From contig NZ_FOWC01000016.1 of the NCBI RefSeq assembly GCF_900115345.1, positions 62,001 to 126,000 on the forward strand: 64,000 nt of DNA. The letters are read 5' to 3'. The stretch is from Amycolatopsis rubida. Its GTDB lineage: Bacteria; Actinomycetota; Actinomycetes; Mycobacteriales; Pseudonocardiaceae. The notes beneath the pieces were generated by a model. It searched no databases. It was not told where the DNA came from and was given only the letters and a program-made list of their open reading frames with translations. Below, in pieces: positions 8,735-16,598 of this stretch. Each line of letters opens with the position of its first letter. Position 1 is the stretch's first letter. A program made the translations under genes and the position numbers.

Positions 8735-9589
8735 ATGTCTGAAAACAATGCACCCGTCTGGTTCATCACCGGGTGTTCCACCGGCCTCGGCCGCGCACTC
8801 GCGGCCGCAGTTCTCGAACGCGGCCTCCGCGCGGTCGTGACAGCCCGCGATCCCGAACGAGTCGCGGACCTCGTCTCCGCGCACCCCGGACGCGCGCTGG
8901 CGGTCGCGCTCGACGTGACCCACCAGCAGCAGATCACCGAAGCGGTCGCCGAGGCACACCGCGTCTTCGGCCAGATCGACGTCCTCGTCAACAACGCAGG
9001 CTACGGCTACCTCGCCGCCGCCGAGGAGGGCGAAGACGCCGAGATCCGCGCGTTGTTCGAGGCCAACGTATTCGGCTTGATGGCGCTGACCCGCGCTGTC
9101 CTGCCGGGAATGCGGGCGCGGCGCAGCGGCCACGTCGTCTCGGTCTCGTCGCTCGGCGGGCTGGCCGCCTTCGGCGCGACCGGCTATTACCACGCGACCA
9201 AGTTCGCCGTCGAAGGCTTCAGCGAATCGCTCGCCGCCGAGGTGGGGCCGCTCGGCATCGGCGTCACGATCGTCGAACCGGCCGCGTTCCGCACCAACTG
9301 GTCGGGCCCGTCCATGCGGGAATCCGCCATCCGCATCGACGACTACGCCGAGACCGCGGGCGCACGCCGCACCTCGACGCTCGCCACCTACGGCAAGCAG
9401 CCCGGCGACCCGGCCCGCGCCGCGACCGCGGTCATCGACGCCGTCTCCTCCGCCGAACCGCCGCTGCGCCTGCTGCTCGGCCAAGCGGCCTACGACCTCG
9501 CCACCGCCCGCCTCGACACCCTCCGCACGACGTTCGACGACTGGCGCGAGGTCACCCTGTCCGCCGACTTCCCGAAGGAGTCTCAATGA
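8735..9589 (+). CDS. SDR family oxidoreductase (first of a tandem pair)
   Basis: A 284-residue short-chain dehydrogenase with the NAD(P) motif TGCSTGLG near residue 13, the NNAGYG motif near 86, the catalytic YHATK near 152, and a long C-terminal region typical of the SDR5 group. ATG follows GAGGGCAG. The stop overlaps the next start by 4 bp (ATGA), so the two SDRs are translationally coupled. Its N-terminus (VWFITGCSTGLGR) closely resembles that of the partial SDR at the window start (VWLITGCSSGFGR), so the two may be paralogues. Substrate unknown. Confidence 0.88.
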   Translation: MSENNAPVWFITGCSTGLGRALAAAVLERGLRAVVTARDPERVADLVSAHPGRALAVALDVTHQQQITEAVAEAHRVFGQIDVLVNNAGYGYLAAAEEGEDAEIRALFEANVFGLMALTRAVLPGMRARRSGHVVSVSSLGGLAAFGATGYYHATKFAVEGFSESLAAEVGPLGIGVTIVEPAAFRTNWSGPSMRESAIRIDDYAETAGARRTSTLATYGKQPGDPARAATAVIDAVSSAEPPLRLLLGQAAYDLATARLDTLRTTFDDWREVTLSADFPKESQ

Positions 9590-10296
9590 GCAAGACCGCC
9601 CTGATCACCGGTGCCAGCAGCGGAATCGGCGAGGCCACCGCCCGCAGGCTCGCCGCGGACGGCTGGCGCGTGATCGCCGGAGCGCGCCGCGAAGACCGGC
9701 TCGCCGAACTCGCCGCCAGTGCCGACGGCATCGAAGTCCACCGCCTCGACGTGACCGACCGGGCCGGCGTCGCCGAGTTCGTCGCCCGCGCGGTGCGCGA
9801 CCACGGCGAGATCGACGCGTTCGTCGCGAACGCCGGGGTGATGCCGTTGTCCCGGCTGGACGCCGGGCTGGTCGAGGAATGGGACCGGATGATCGACGTC
9901 AACGTCCGGGGCCTGCTGCACAGCATCGCCGCGGCATTGCCGCACTTCACCCGCCAGCGCCGAGGCCACTTCGTCACCATCGCGTCGATCGGCGCCTACC
10001 AGGTCACGCCGACCGCCGCGGTGTACTGCGGCACGAAATACGCGGCGTGGGCGATCACCGAGGGCCTGCGGCTGGAATGCGACCCCTCGATCCGCGTCAC
10101 CACGGTCTCCCCCGGCGTCGTGACCTCGGAGCTGGCGGACACGATCAGCGATCCGGAAACGCGGGAGTTCATGCGGATCTACCGCAAGGACGCCCTCGAA
10201 CCGCGAGCGATCGGCGACGCCATCGCCTACGCTCTCGACCAGCCGGCCGACGTGGACGTCAGCGAGATGATCGTGCGGCCGGCCCGGCAACGCTGA
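9586..10296 (+). CDS. SDR family oxidoreductase (second of a tandem pair)
   Basis: A 236-residue classical SDR with TGASSGIG at residues 8-15, NAG near 83 and the catalytic YCGTK near 147. The C-terminal VDVSEMIVRPARQR resembles YdfG/serine 3-dehydrogenase-like proteins. The start ATG overlaps the previous stop, indicating an operon. A 15-bp gap leads to the YCII gene. The preceding SDR belongs to a different subgroup, so this is not a simple tandem duplicate. NADP(H) is the likely cofactor because of the Arg residues after the second beta strand; this is inference. Confidence 0.88.
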   Translation: MSKTALITGASSGIGEATARRLAADGWRVIAGARREDRLAELAASADGIEVHRLDVTDRAGVAEFVARAVRDHGEIDAFVANAGVMPLSRLDAGLVEEWDRMIDVNVRGLLHSIAAALPHFTRQRRGHFVTIASIGAYQVTPTAAVYCGTKYAAWAITEGLRLECDPSIRVTTVSPGVVTSELADTISDPETREFMRIYRKDALEPRAIGDAIAYALDQPADVDVSEMIVRPARQR

Positions 10297-10311
10297 GCCA
10301 AGGAGGAGGCC

Positions 10312-10650
10312 GTGCCGCAGTACCTGCTCGGGATCTGCCAGCCCGACGGCGGAGCCCCGGATCCGGAGGTGCTGGCGGACATCGCGGCGCGCCTCGAAGC
10401 GGTGACCGAGGAGATGAAGGCGAAAGGCGTCTGGGTCTTCTCGGGCGGACTGCACCCGGCGGCCGCGGCGAAGGTGGTCCGGGCCTCCGGCGACGGCGTC
10501 CTGTGCACCGACGGCCCGTTCGCCGAGGGCAAGGAACACCTGGGCGGCTTCACCGTCGTGACCGCGCCCGGCGCGGAGGCCGCGACCGAGTGGGCGCGGC
10601 GGATCTCGGAGATCACCACGCTGCCGGTGGAACTCCGGCAGTTCCATTGA
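10312..10650 (+). CDS. YCII/DGPF domain protein paired with an ECF42 sigma factor
   Basis: A 112-residue protein with the hallmark DGPF motif (CTDGPFAEGKEHLGGF, about 64-79) and a ferredoxin-like YCII fold. It starts with GTG after AAGGAGG, and its stop overlaps the TTG start of the sigma factor by 4 bp. DGPF proteins are encoded next to ECF42 sigma factors in many actinobacteria and are reported members of their regulons; their biochemical role is unknown. A second copy of this pair is at 38.9-40.4 kb. Confidence 0.9.
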   Translation: MPQYLLGICQPDGGAPDPEVLADIAARLEAVTEEMKAKGVWVFSGGLHPAAAAKVVRASGDGVLCTDGPFAEGKEHLGGFTVVTAPGAEAATEWARRISEITTLPVELRQFH

Positions 10651-11855
10651 CCTCGACGGCCGGGCTCGGGCGGATCTTCCGCGCCGAGCACGGCCGCGCG
10701 GTCGCCGTGCTGGCCCGCGTCTTCGGCGACCTCGATCTCGCCGAGGACGCGGTCCAGGAGGCCTGCGCGATCGCCACCGTGAAATGGCGCGCGGAAGGCC
10801 TCCCGCCGAGTCCCGCCGGCTGGCTCGTCACCACTGCCCGCAACCGCGGCGTCGACCGCCTCCGCCGCGAATCCACCCGCGCCGACCGCCACGCGCAGGC
10901 CGCGTTCCTGCACGCGAGCGAACCGTCCGACGAAGGCGCAGTGCCCGACGACCGGTTGCGGCTGATCTTCACCTGCTGCCACCCGGCCCTCGGCACCGCC
11001 GCCCGAGTCGCCCTCACCCTGCGCCTGCTGGGCGGCCTCACCACCGCCGAGATCGCGCACGCGTTCCTGATACCGGAATCGAAGCTGGCACAACGGCTAG
11101 TGCGCGCCAAAGCCAAGATCCGCGACGCCCGGATTCCCTACCGCGTGCCTGACGCGGCCGACCTCCCAGACCGGCTCAACGCCGTCCTCGCGGTGCTCTA
11201 TCTGATCTTCACCGAAGGCCACACCGCCAGCAGCGGCGCCGACCTCACCCGGCCGGACCTGGCGTCCGAAGCGATCCGCCTGACCCGGATCCTGGCCGCG
11301 CTGCTGCCCGGCGAACCCGAAACACTGGGCCTGCTCGCACTGCAGCTGCTCACCGAATCACGGCGCGCGGCCCGGCTCGACGCCGACGGGGTCCCGGTGC
11401 TGCTGCCTGACCAGGACCGCGCTCGCTGGGACCGGCCGCTGATCGCCGAAGGCCAAGACCTCGTCCGCCGCTGCCTGCGACTCGACCGCCCAGGCCCGTA
11501 CCAGCTCCAAGCCGCGATCAACGCCGTGCACAGCGACGGCACCGACTGGGTCCAGATCCTCGCCCTCTACGACCGGCTGCTGGCCGTCGCGCCGACCCCG
11601 ATCGTGGCCCTGAACCGCGCCGTCGCGGTCGCCGAGGTCGACGGCCCGGCCGCCGCACTGACCATTGTGGACGGCCTGGGCCTCGGCAACCGGCACCTCT
11701 TCCACGCCGTCCGAGCCGACCTGCTGGCCCGCCTTGGCCGGACCGCCGAAGCCGTCGAGGCTTACGACGAAGCTCTCCGCCTGGTCGCCAACGAGGCAGA
11801 ACGCCTTTTACTGCAACGAAAACGCGCTGCCCTCAGTCCGGCTTCCCTCGGCTGA
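10647..11855 (+). CDS. ECF42-type RNA polymerase sigma factor
   Basis: A 402-residue ECF sigma factor. Region 2 is near residues 8-75 (DLDLAEDAVQEA, then GWLVTTARNRGVDRLRRES), region 4 is near 105-160 (LRLLGGLTTAEIAHAFLIPE), and the long C-terminal extension has DUF6596/TPR-like helices (VALNRAVAVAEVDGPAAAL). That extension and the DGPF neighbour define ECF42; no anti-sigma factor is expected. Start TTG at 10647 overlaps the YCII stop (ATTGA), which is why it was preferred to internal codons. The 3' end overlaps the convergent TetR gene by 23 bp. Confidence 0.9.
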   Translation: MTSTAGLGRIFRAEHGRAVAVLARVFGDLDLAEDAVQEACAIATVKWRAEGLPPSPAGWLVTTARNRGVDRLRRESTRADRHAQAAFLHASEPSDEGAVPDDRLRLIFTCCHPALGTAARVALTLRLLGGLTTAEIAHAFLIPESKLAQRLVRAKAKIRDARIPYRVPDAADLPDRLNAVLAVLYLIFTEGHTASSGADLTRPDLASEAIRLTRILAALLPGEPETLGLLALQLLTESRRAARLDADGVPVLLPDQDRARWDRPLIAEGQDLVRRCLRLDRPGPYQLQAAINAVHSDGTDWVQILALYDRLLAVAPTPIVALNRAVAVAEVDGPAAALTIVDGLGLGNRHLFHAVRADLLARLGRTAEAVEAYDEALRLVANEAERLLLQRKRAALSPASLG

Positions 11856-12435
11856 TCACGCCTTCGACGATCCTCGTCAGATGCGCGCCGACGTTCTCGA
11901 CACCGCCGTTCTGCACCGCGATCTGCGCCCCCTCCATCGCGAACGTCAGCTCCGCCGCGCCCAGCTCCGGGTCGGGCAGCCCGAGCCCCTCGCACATCGC
12001 CCGGAGCCTGCCGAACTGACGAGTCTTGTGCTCGCTGATCAACCGCCGCGCGGGATGCTCCGGATCGGGCAGCTCGGCGACCGAGTTCGTGAACGGGCAG
12101 CCCCGGTGGGAAAAGTCCGGGAGCCCGTCGACGATGAACCGTCCCACCGCGCGGATCTGCTCCGCGCAATCGCCCGGATGCGCCCGTTCGGCCGCGTCGA
12201 ACGCGGCCGAGTAGTCGTGCACCACGATCCGCAGCCATTCCGCGATCAGCGCGTCCTTCGTGCCGAAGTGCCGGTAGATCGCCATCTTCGTGGTCCCGGC
12301 GCGGTCCGCGATCGCCTGGACCCCGACCCGCACGACGCCCTCGTTGAGGAACAGCTCCTCGGCCGCGTCGAGGATGCGCTCGCGAGGCGGCAAGGTCGCG
12401 ACCCGCGTCGGCCGCCGGGCGGAGGTGCTCGTCAT
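11833..12435 (-). CDS. TetR/AcrR family transcriptional repressor
   Basis: A 200-residue regulator with a TetR N-terminal HTH (residues 17-63, RERILDAAEELFLNEGVVRVGVQ followed by TTKMAIYRHFGTKDALIAEW) and an all-helical ligand domain. The ATG at 12433-12435 was chosen over the longer open frame because it follows GGGAAG and precedes the HTH by a normal distance. It is divergent from the amidase gene, and a perfect dyad lies between them. The likely model is repression of itself and the amidase, relieved by an amide or its product. Confidence 0.88.
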   Translation of the reverse strand: MTSTSARRPTRVATLPPRERILDAAEELFLNEGVVRVGVQAIADRAGTTKMAIYRHFGTKDALIAEWLRIVVHDYSAAFDAAERAHPGDCAEQIRAVGRFIVDGLPDFSHRGCPFTNSVAELPDPEHPARRLISEHKTRQFGRLRAMCEGLGLPDPELGAAELTFAMEGAQIAVQNGGVENVGAHLTRIVEGVISRGKPD

Positions 12436-12497
12436 CGGTTCTTCCCAGGGGGTTGGCAATGCGGTTCGGCACGAGCTACGGTACACAACCGTCCCCC

Positions 12498-12517
12498 GTG
12501 ATACCACTCGGTATCAC
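12498..12517. promoter_or_regulatory. TetR operator between the repressor and amidase genes
   Basis: GTGATACC (12498-12505) and GGTATCAC (12510-12517) are a perfect 8-bp inverted repeat around ACTC. The site lies 63 bp upstream of the TetR start and 34 bp upstream of the amidase start, placed to block both promoters. The dyad is seen directly; its assignment to this TetR protein is inferred from position. Confidence 0.7.
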
Positions 12518-12550
12518 GCAATACGGATAAGTATCTTGAAGGACGTGCTG

Positions 12551-14134
12551 GTGAAAATCTCCGAATACACGAGCTGCGACGCGGTCGGCCTGGCGAACCT
12601 GATCGCCCGCGGCGAGGTGACCGCGGCCGAGGTCGCCGACGCGGCCGCACGAGCGGTCGAAGCAGTGAACCCGCACATCAACGCAGTAGCGGAAACCTGG
12701 CCGCCCGAAGACACTCCCGCTCCCGGCTCCGCTCCGCTGGCGGGCGTGCCGTTCCTGATCAAGGACCTCGGCGTCACCATGGCGGGCAAACGCAGCGAAC
12801 TGGGCAGCCGCTTGGCCGCCGGCATCGTGTCGCCCGAAGACTCGTTCCTGATGCGCCGCTTCCGTCAGGCAGGCCTGGTGACCATCGGCCGCACCACCAC
12901 CCCGGAAATGGCCTACAGCACCACCACCGAACCGGAGTTCTACGGCGCGACCCGCAATCCATGGTCTCCCGCCCGAAGCGCAGGCGGCTCCAGCGGCGGC
13001 TCCGGTGCGGCGGTCGCCGCCGGGATCGTCCCGCTCGCCCACGCCACCGACGCCGCGGGTTCCATCCGCGTCCCCGCCTCCAGCAACGGATTGTTCGGCC
13101 TGAAGCCCACCCGCGGCCGGGTTTCGCACGGCCCCGGCGCCGACGAGGTCTTCAGCGGCCTGGCCGTGCAAGGCAGCCTCAGCCGAACCGTCCGCGACAG
13201 CGCCGTCCTGCTGGACCTGATCGAAGGCCCCGAACCCGGCGATCCCTATTTCGCCGCCCGTCCCGCTCGCCCGTACGCCGAAGAAGCCCGACTCGCCCCA
13301 GGCCGCCTGCGCATCGCAGTCCTGCGCCAGCCATGGGGCGGCCGCCAGCCGGCCGAGGCAGTCTCCGCCGCCCTGTCCGAGGTCGTGGGACTGCTGGAAT
13401 CCCTTGGCCACGCAATCGAAGAGACCCCGCTGGCCCTAGGCGTCTCCTGGGAGGACTTCGTCCTCGGCAACGCACGAATGTGGACCGCCAACCTCGCCCC
13501 GTGGATCGACGGCATCGCCGCCGCGACCGGCCGCCCGGTCGATGAGACCACCCTGGAACCAGTCACTCTCGCCAGCTACCGCTACGGCCACCAGGTCACC
13601 GCCGACGAACTCGTCCGCGCCCTGGCGATCCGCAACCAGGTGTCCCGAACTTTCGCCCAGCACTTCGCCCGCCACGACCTGCTGCTCTCCCCCACCCTGC
13701 CGGAGCCGCCGGTCCCGCTCGGCGTCTACGGCGAAGGCGCGGACCACCTGGACGGCCTCGGCTGGCTGGAGCGCATTCTGGACCGCTCCCCCTACACCGC
13801 GGCGGCGAACGTTTCCGGGGTTCCGTCGATGTCCGTCCCGCTGGCCGAGGACGAAGGACTCCCGATCGGCATGCAGTTCACCGCCGCCTTCGGCCGCGAA
13901 GACCTGCTGTTCCGCCTGGCCGGGCAGCTGGAACAGGCTGCCCCGTGGACCCACCGCAAGCCCCCGGTCTGGGCAGCCGGCCAACCCCCGGAGTCCACAG
14001 TGGATTCCCAGCTGCCGGTGACCCGCGTCCCACCCCTCACCGACCCTGACGACGACGTCCGGGTTCTCGCTAGACTGGGCAAGCGATGCGACGATTCCGG
14101 TGGTGGTGGGGGGCGCTGGTCCTCGCCTGCGTAG
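12551..14134 (+). CDS. Amidase signature family protein
   Basis: A 527-residue hydrolase of the amidase signature family, cleaving a carboxamide. The Ser-cisSer-Lys triad is visible: K71 (FLIKDL), the GGSSGGS loop at 145-151 supplying the cis-Ser, and S171 in DAAGSIRVPAS as nucleophile. It is therefore likely active. GTG at 12551 was chosen because GAAGGA lies 7 nt upstream. It is longer than the usual 460-500 residues because of a C-terminal tail rich in Gly, Pro and Arg, whose last 16 codons overlap the next gene by 49 bp. It is not GatA, since no gatC/gatB is nearby. Control by the divergent TetR is likely. Confidence 0.88.
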   Translation: MKISEYTSCDAVGLANLIARGEVTAAEVADAAARAVEAVNPHINAVAETWPPEDTPAPGSAPLAGVPFLIKDLGVTMAGKRSELGSRLAAGIVSPEDSFLMRRFRQAGLVTIGRTTTPEMAYSTTTEPEFYGATRNPWSPARSAGGSSGGSGAAVAAGIVPLAHATDAAGSIRVPASSNGLFGLKPTRGRVSHGPGADEVFSGLAVQGSLSRTVRDSAVLLDLIEGPEPGDPYFAARPARPYAEEARLAPGRLRIAVLRQPWGGRQPAEAVSAALSEVVGLLESLGHAIEETPLALGVSWEDFVLGNARMWTANLAPWIDGIAAATGRPVDETTLEPVTLASYRYGHQVTADELVRALAIRNQVSRTFAQHFARHDLLLSPTLPEPPVPLGVYGEGADHLDGLGWLERILDRSPYTAAANVSGVPSMSVPLAEDEGLPIGMQFTAAFGREDLLFRLAGQLEQAAPWTHRKPPVWAAGQPPESTVDSQLPVTRVPPLTDPDDDVRVLARLGKRCDDSGGGGGRWSSPA

Positions 14135-15162
14135 CTGTGCTCGTGGGCTTCTTCGTCTTTTTCGGCACCGAGAGCAGGACAGGCCAGCCTTTCCCGCGGC
14201 AGGGCCCGCCCGGCCGCGGCCCGCTGACCATCGTGTCGATCGGCGACAGCACCGTCTCCGGCGAAGGAGCCGGCGCCTACAGCCCCGACACCGACGGCAG
14301 GAACGGCGACTGGTGCCACCGCTCGTCGGCGGCGTTCGTGCAGAAGGTCCGCATCCCCGGCGTCGCCGCCCGAGTCAACCTGGCCTGCTCCGGAGCCCCC
14401 GCCGCCCAGGTCGCCCTCGGCGACGCCAAACAGTGGGGCGAACGCTCCCAAGCCGCGCAACTGGCCGACGTGGTGAAGAACCACCGGGTAGCGGCGGTGG
14501 TGATCGCCGTGGGCGCGAACGACGACCCGAAGTTCTCCGCGCAGGTCAGCGAATGCTTCAAGGCCTGGTTCTCCGCCGACGGCCCGTCCTGCAACGTCGC
14601 GCTGAAGGAAACCTGGAAGTCCAAAGTGGACGCCATGGTCCCCAAGGTGGCGAACGCAGTAGGCGACGTGAAAAAGGTACTGGCCGAAGCCGGATACGTC
14701 CCCGCCGATTACCAACTGGTGCTCCAGTCCTACGCCACCCCAGTCGGCCCGGACATCCCAGCGGATCTGCAAAGCCTCAACGGCTGCCCCTTCCGCACCG
14801 ACGACCTGCAGTGGATTTCGACCACGGGAATCAGCACCCTCTCCGCGGGAATCAAACAAGCAGCCGCCCAGTCCGGCGCCCGTTTCCTTGACCTGGCCCG
14901 AGCAGGCGAAAACCACGAAGCCTGCTCCGGCGGCCCGAACCCGGCGACAGAATGGTTCACCCGCCTCACCCTGCACCTGAACGACCTGACCCAGGTCGAC
15001 CGGGCGACGCACGCACTGCAGGAATCCTTCCACCCCAACGCCGCCGGACACGCCGCCATCGCCGACTGCCTCACGGACTTCCTGACGACGCAACGAGGAA
15101 ACGCCTCCTGCCTGGCAGGCCCAGACGGAAAACTCCACGCCATCCCCGAACCAGCGAGCTAA
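14086..15162 (+). CDS. SGNH/GDSL-family hydrolase, membrane-anchored or secreted
   Basis: A 358-residue lipase/esterase-like protein. Residues 4-27 form a strong hydrophobic segment after Arg residues (signal anchor or signal peptide). Block I is VSIGDSTVSGEG with the nucleophile Ser near 49; the oxyanion Gly/Asn block is GANDDPKF; the catalytic Asp-x-x-His block is represented by SFHPNAAGH near 314. Several cysteines suggest disulphides and extracytoplasmic action. The ATG lies inside the 3' end of the amidase gene, with only a weak ribosome site (GGGCAAG), so translation may depend on the upstream gene. Confidence 0.88.
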   Translation: MRRFRWWWGALVLACVAVLVGFFVFFGTESRTGQPFPRQGPPGRGPLTIVSIGDSTVSGEGAGAYSPDTDGRNGDWCHRSSAAFVQKVRIPGVAARVNLACSGAPAAQVALGDAKQWGERSQAAQLADVVKNHRVAAVVIAVGANDDPKFSAQVSECFKAWFSADGPSCNVALKETWKSKVDAMVPKVANAVGDVKKVLAEAGYVPADYQLVLQSYATPVGPDIPADLQSLNGCPFRTDDLQWISTTGISTLSAGIKQAAAQSGARFLDLARAGENHEACSGGPNPATEWFTRLTLHLNDLTQVDRATHALQESFHPNAAGHAAIADCLTDFLTTQRGNASCLAGPDGKLHAIPEPAS

Positions 15163-15181
15163 CAACCCCACCCCAGCGTTG

Positions 15182-15219
15182 CGTGAGGGCCACCCTCATC
15201 CCTCAGGGTTCCCCTCACG
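15182..15219. repeat. Intergenic palindromic element, GTGAGGG type
   Basis: CGTGAGGG (15182-15189) pairs with CCCTCACG (15212-15219), and inside them ACCCT (15192-15196) pairs with AGGGT (15205-15209). The ends and inner arms resemble the 55-nt elements at 41161 and 54453. It lies downstream of the SGNH gene and may act as a terminator. Confidence 0.55.
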
Positions 15220-15463
15220 ACCCCGCCACCGGGCGTGAGGGGACCTTCACAGACCACCCCGCCCGCCGCCTGGGATGCGCCCCATTGGGGTGCGCCACAT
15301 GCACCCCATGCCCCATCGGCGCGCTAACCCCACCCCAACCCAGACCCGCACAACTCACCGCGACCACGCACCCCACCCGCGCGCACCCACCACCCCACCG
15401 CAGCCACCGCACCCGCCCGCCCAGGCAGCCACACTCCCCCCGCCCCGATACGAAGCCAAAAAC

Positions 15464-15522
15464 ACGGCGCGGGGGTGCTTGTCAAGGCATCTTTCCCGCC
15501 TTGACAAGCACCCCCGCGCCGT
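15464..15522. repeat. Perfect 25-bp inverted repeat with 9-nt loop
   Basis: The arms 15464-15488 and 15498-15522 are exact reverse complements over 25 bp, separated by ATCTTTCCC. The left arm begins ACGGCGCGGGGG and ends TTGTCAAGGC. Placed between convergent genes, it can be a bidirectional terminator, though it is longer and more perfect than is needed for one. Confidence 0.7.
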
Positions 15523-15603
15523 CGTCACACTCACCCTTCGGGGTGCCCCACCCACCCCGGGCGCAATGTCGCCCCCAGGCGACGAGCCGCCCCCAGCAGG
15601 AAC

Positions 15604-15903
15604 TCACAAATCCAACGCAGCCCTCAAAGCCACATCGATCTGCTCCTGCACATCCCCGTCCACCTCCGCGATCCGCTCAGCCAGCCAAGGCCGGTACAAC
15701 CGCGTGAGATTCAACGTGGACACCCAATACCGGGCATCCACCGCCACCCCGAGAATGTCCTGCGGGTCCCGATCCAGCAGCTCGGTCCCCAGCAGCCAAG
15801 GCCGCTCGGACTCGTTCACCCCGTCCGAAGACAGGAGCACGACAGTCCGCTGCCGGGCAGGATCAGTAGGCGGGTGGTAAGTCCAAACCTCACCCCTGCG
15901 CAC
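15604..15903 (-). CDS. MazF/PemK-type toxin of a type II toxin-antitoxin pair
   Basis: A 99-residue protein starting VRRGEVWTYHPPTDPARQR, with the RGEVW start and the VVLLSSDGVNES strand of the PemK/MazF fold; members are sequence-specific endoribonucleases. GTG at 15901-15903 was chosen because it precedes RGEVW, overlaps the antitoxin stop by 14 bp and gives the family length; the frame is open further upstream. The central motif is less typical than in classic MazF (ELLDRDPQDILGVAVD), so cleavage specificity cannot be guessed. The antitoxin gene comes first, as usual. Confidence 0.75.
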   Translation of the reverse strand: MRRGEVWTYHPPTDPARQRTVVLLSSDGVNESERPWLLGTELLDRDPQDILGVAVDARYWVSTLNLTRLYRPWLAERIAEVDGDVQEQIDVALRAALDL

Positions 15904-16126
15904 GCATCTCCTTCTCCGCAGCCGCCCGCTCCGCTTCGTCCGCTTCAGCCGACGAAGCGGCAGGCGCGACCGGAGCCCGCTGCGGGGTGTACCCAGTCCG
16001 AACCGCCTCGCGCCGGGCCGCCTTCGACAGCCAGGACGAGACCGAGATTCCGTGCGCTTTCGCGGCCCGCTCGGCGTACTCGAGCGCACCGGTGTCGAGC
16101 GAGAGTGTCACCTTACGTGTTGCCAT
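15890..16126 (-). CDS. Antitoxin-like ribbon-helix-helix protein
   Basis: A 78-residue protein. The N-terminal half (MATRKVTLSLDTGALEYAER followed by AAKAHGISVSSWLSKAARRE) looks like a ribbon-helix-helix DNA-binding unit, and the charged Ala/Glu-rich tail would wrap the toxin. It overlaps the toxin gene and starts 20 bp after the Lrp gene. The upstream DNA reads GGTACGGTAAAAGGTA on the coding strand, with repeated GGTA units that could be an autoregulatory site. The assignment relies on position as much as on sequence. Confidence 0.72.
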   Translation of the reverse strand: MATRKVTLSLDTGALEYAERAAKAHGISVSSWLSKAARREAVRTGYTPQRAPVAPAASSAEADEAERAAAEKEMRAQG

Positions 16127-16145
16127 ACCTTTTACCGTACCACTC

Positions 16146-16598
16146 TCACAGCGTCGGCGACCTGCCCTCGAACGGGGTGGACAGTACGACGGTGGTCCGG
16201 GTGGACACCTTCGCGGCCTCGCGGATCCGCCGGAGCAGGTCTTCGAGGCCGAGCGGCGAAGCGACGCGCACCAGCAGGATGTAGGACTCGTCGCCGGCCA
16301 CCGAGTAGCAGGACTCGATCTCGGTGATGTGCTGGATCCGCTGCGGGTAGTCGTCGGGCGCGGCCGGGTCGTTCGGGGTGAGCGAGATCAGCGCGGTGAG
16401 CGGAAGGCCGATCTGCTCGCCGTCGAGCCGGGCGGTGTAGCCCAGGATGACGCCGCGCTGTTCGAGACGGCGCACCCGCTGGTGCACCGCCGAGACCGAC
16501 AGCCCGACCCGTTCGGCGAGATCGGTGAAGCTGCGCCGCCCGTCGGCGGCGAGCTCCTGCACGATCGCCTGGTCGAGCGGTTCCAGCGGCCCGCTCAT
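16146..16598 (-). CDS. Lrp/AsnC family transcriptional regulator
   Basis: A 150-residue regulator with an N-terminal HTH (FTDLAERVGLSVSAVHQRVR, about 24-43) and a C-terminal RAM ligand domain (about 65-142). Its ATG overlaps the stop of the M24 peptidase by 4 bp, so the two are coupled. Members sense amino acids; a role in regulating the peptidase or amino-acid supply is a reasonable inference. Confidence 0.88.
   Translation of the reverse strand: MSGPLEPLDQAIVQELAADGRRSFTDLAERVGLSVSAVHQRVRRLEQRGVILGYTARLDGEQIGLPLTALISLTPNDPAAPDDYPQRIQHITEIESCYSVAGDESYILLVRVASPLGLEDLLRRIREAAKVSTRTTVVLSTPFEGRSPTL

Larger units (their letters stand above)
15163..15603. other. 441-bp intergenic region with repeats, no gene
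   Basis: The space between the convergent SGNH hydrolase and toxin genes is C-rich on the plus strand and has no convincing reading frame. It holds the palindromic element at 15182-15219, a weaker GTGAGG/CCTTCAC dyad at 15235-15249, and the 25-bp inverted repeat at 15464-15522. Confidence 0.6.
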
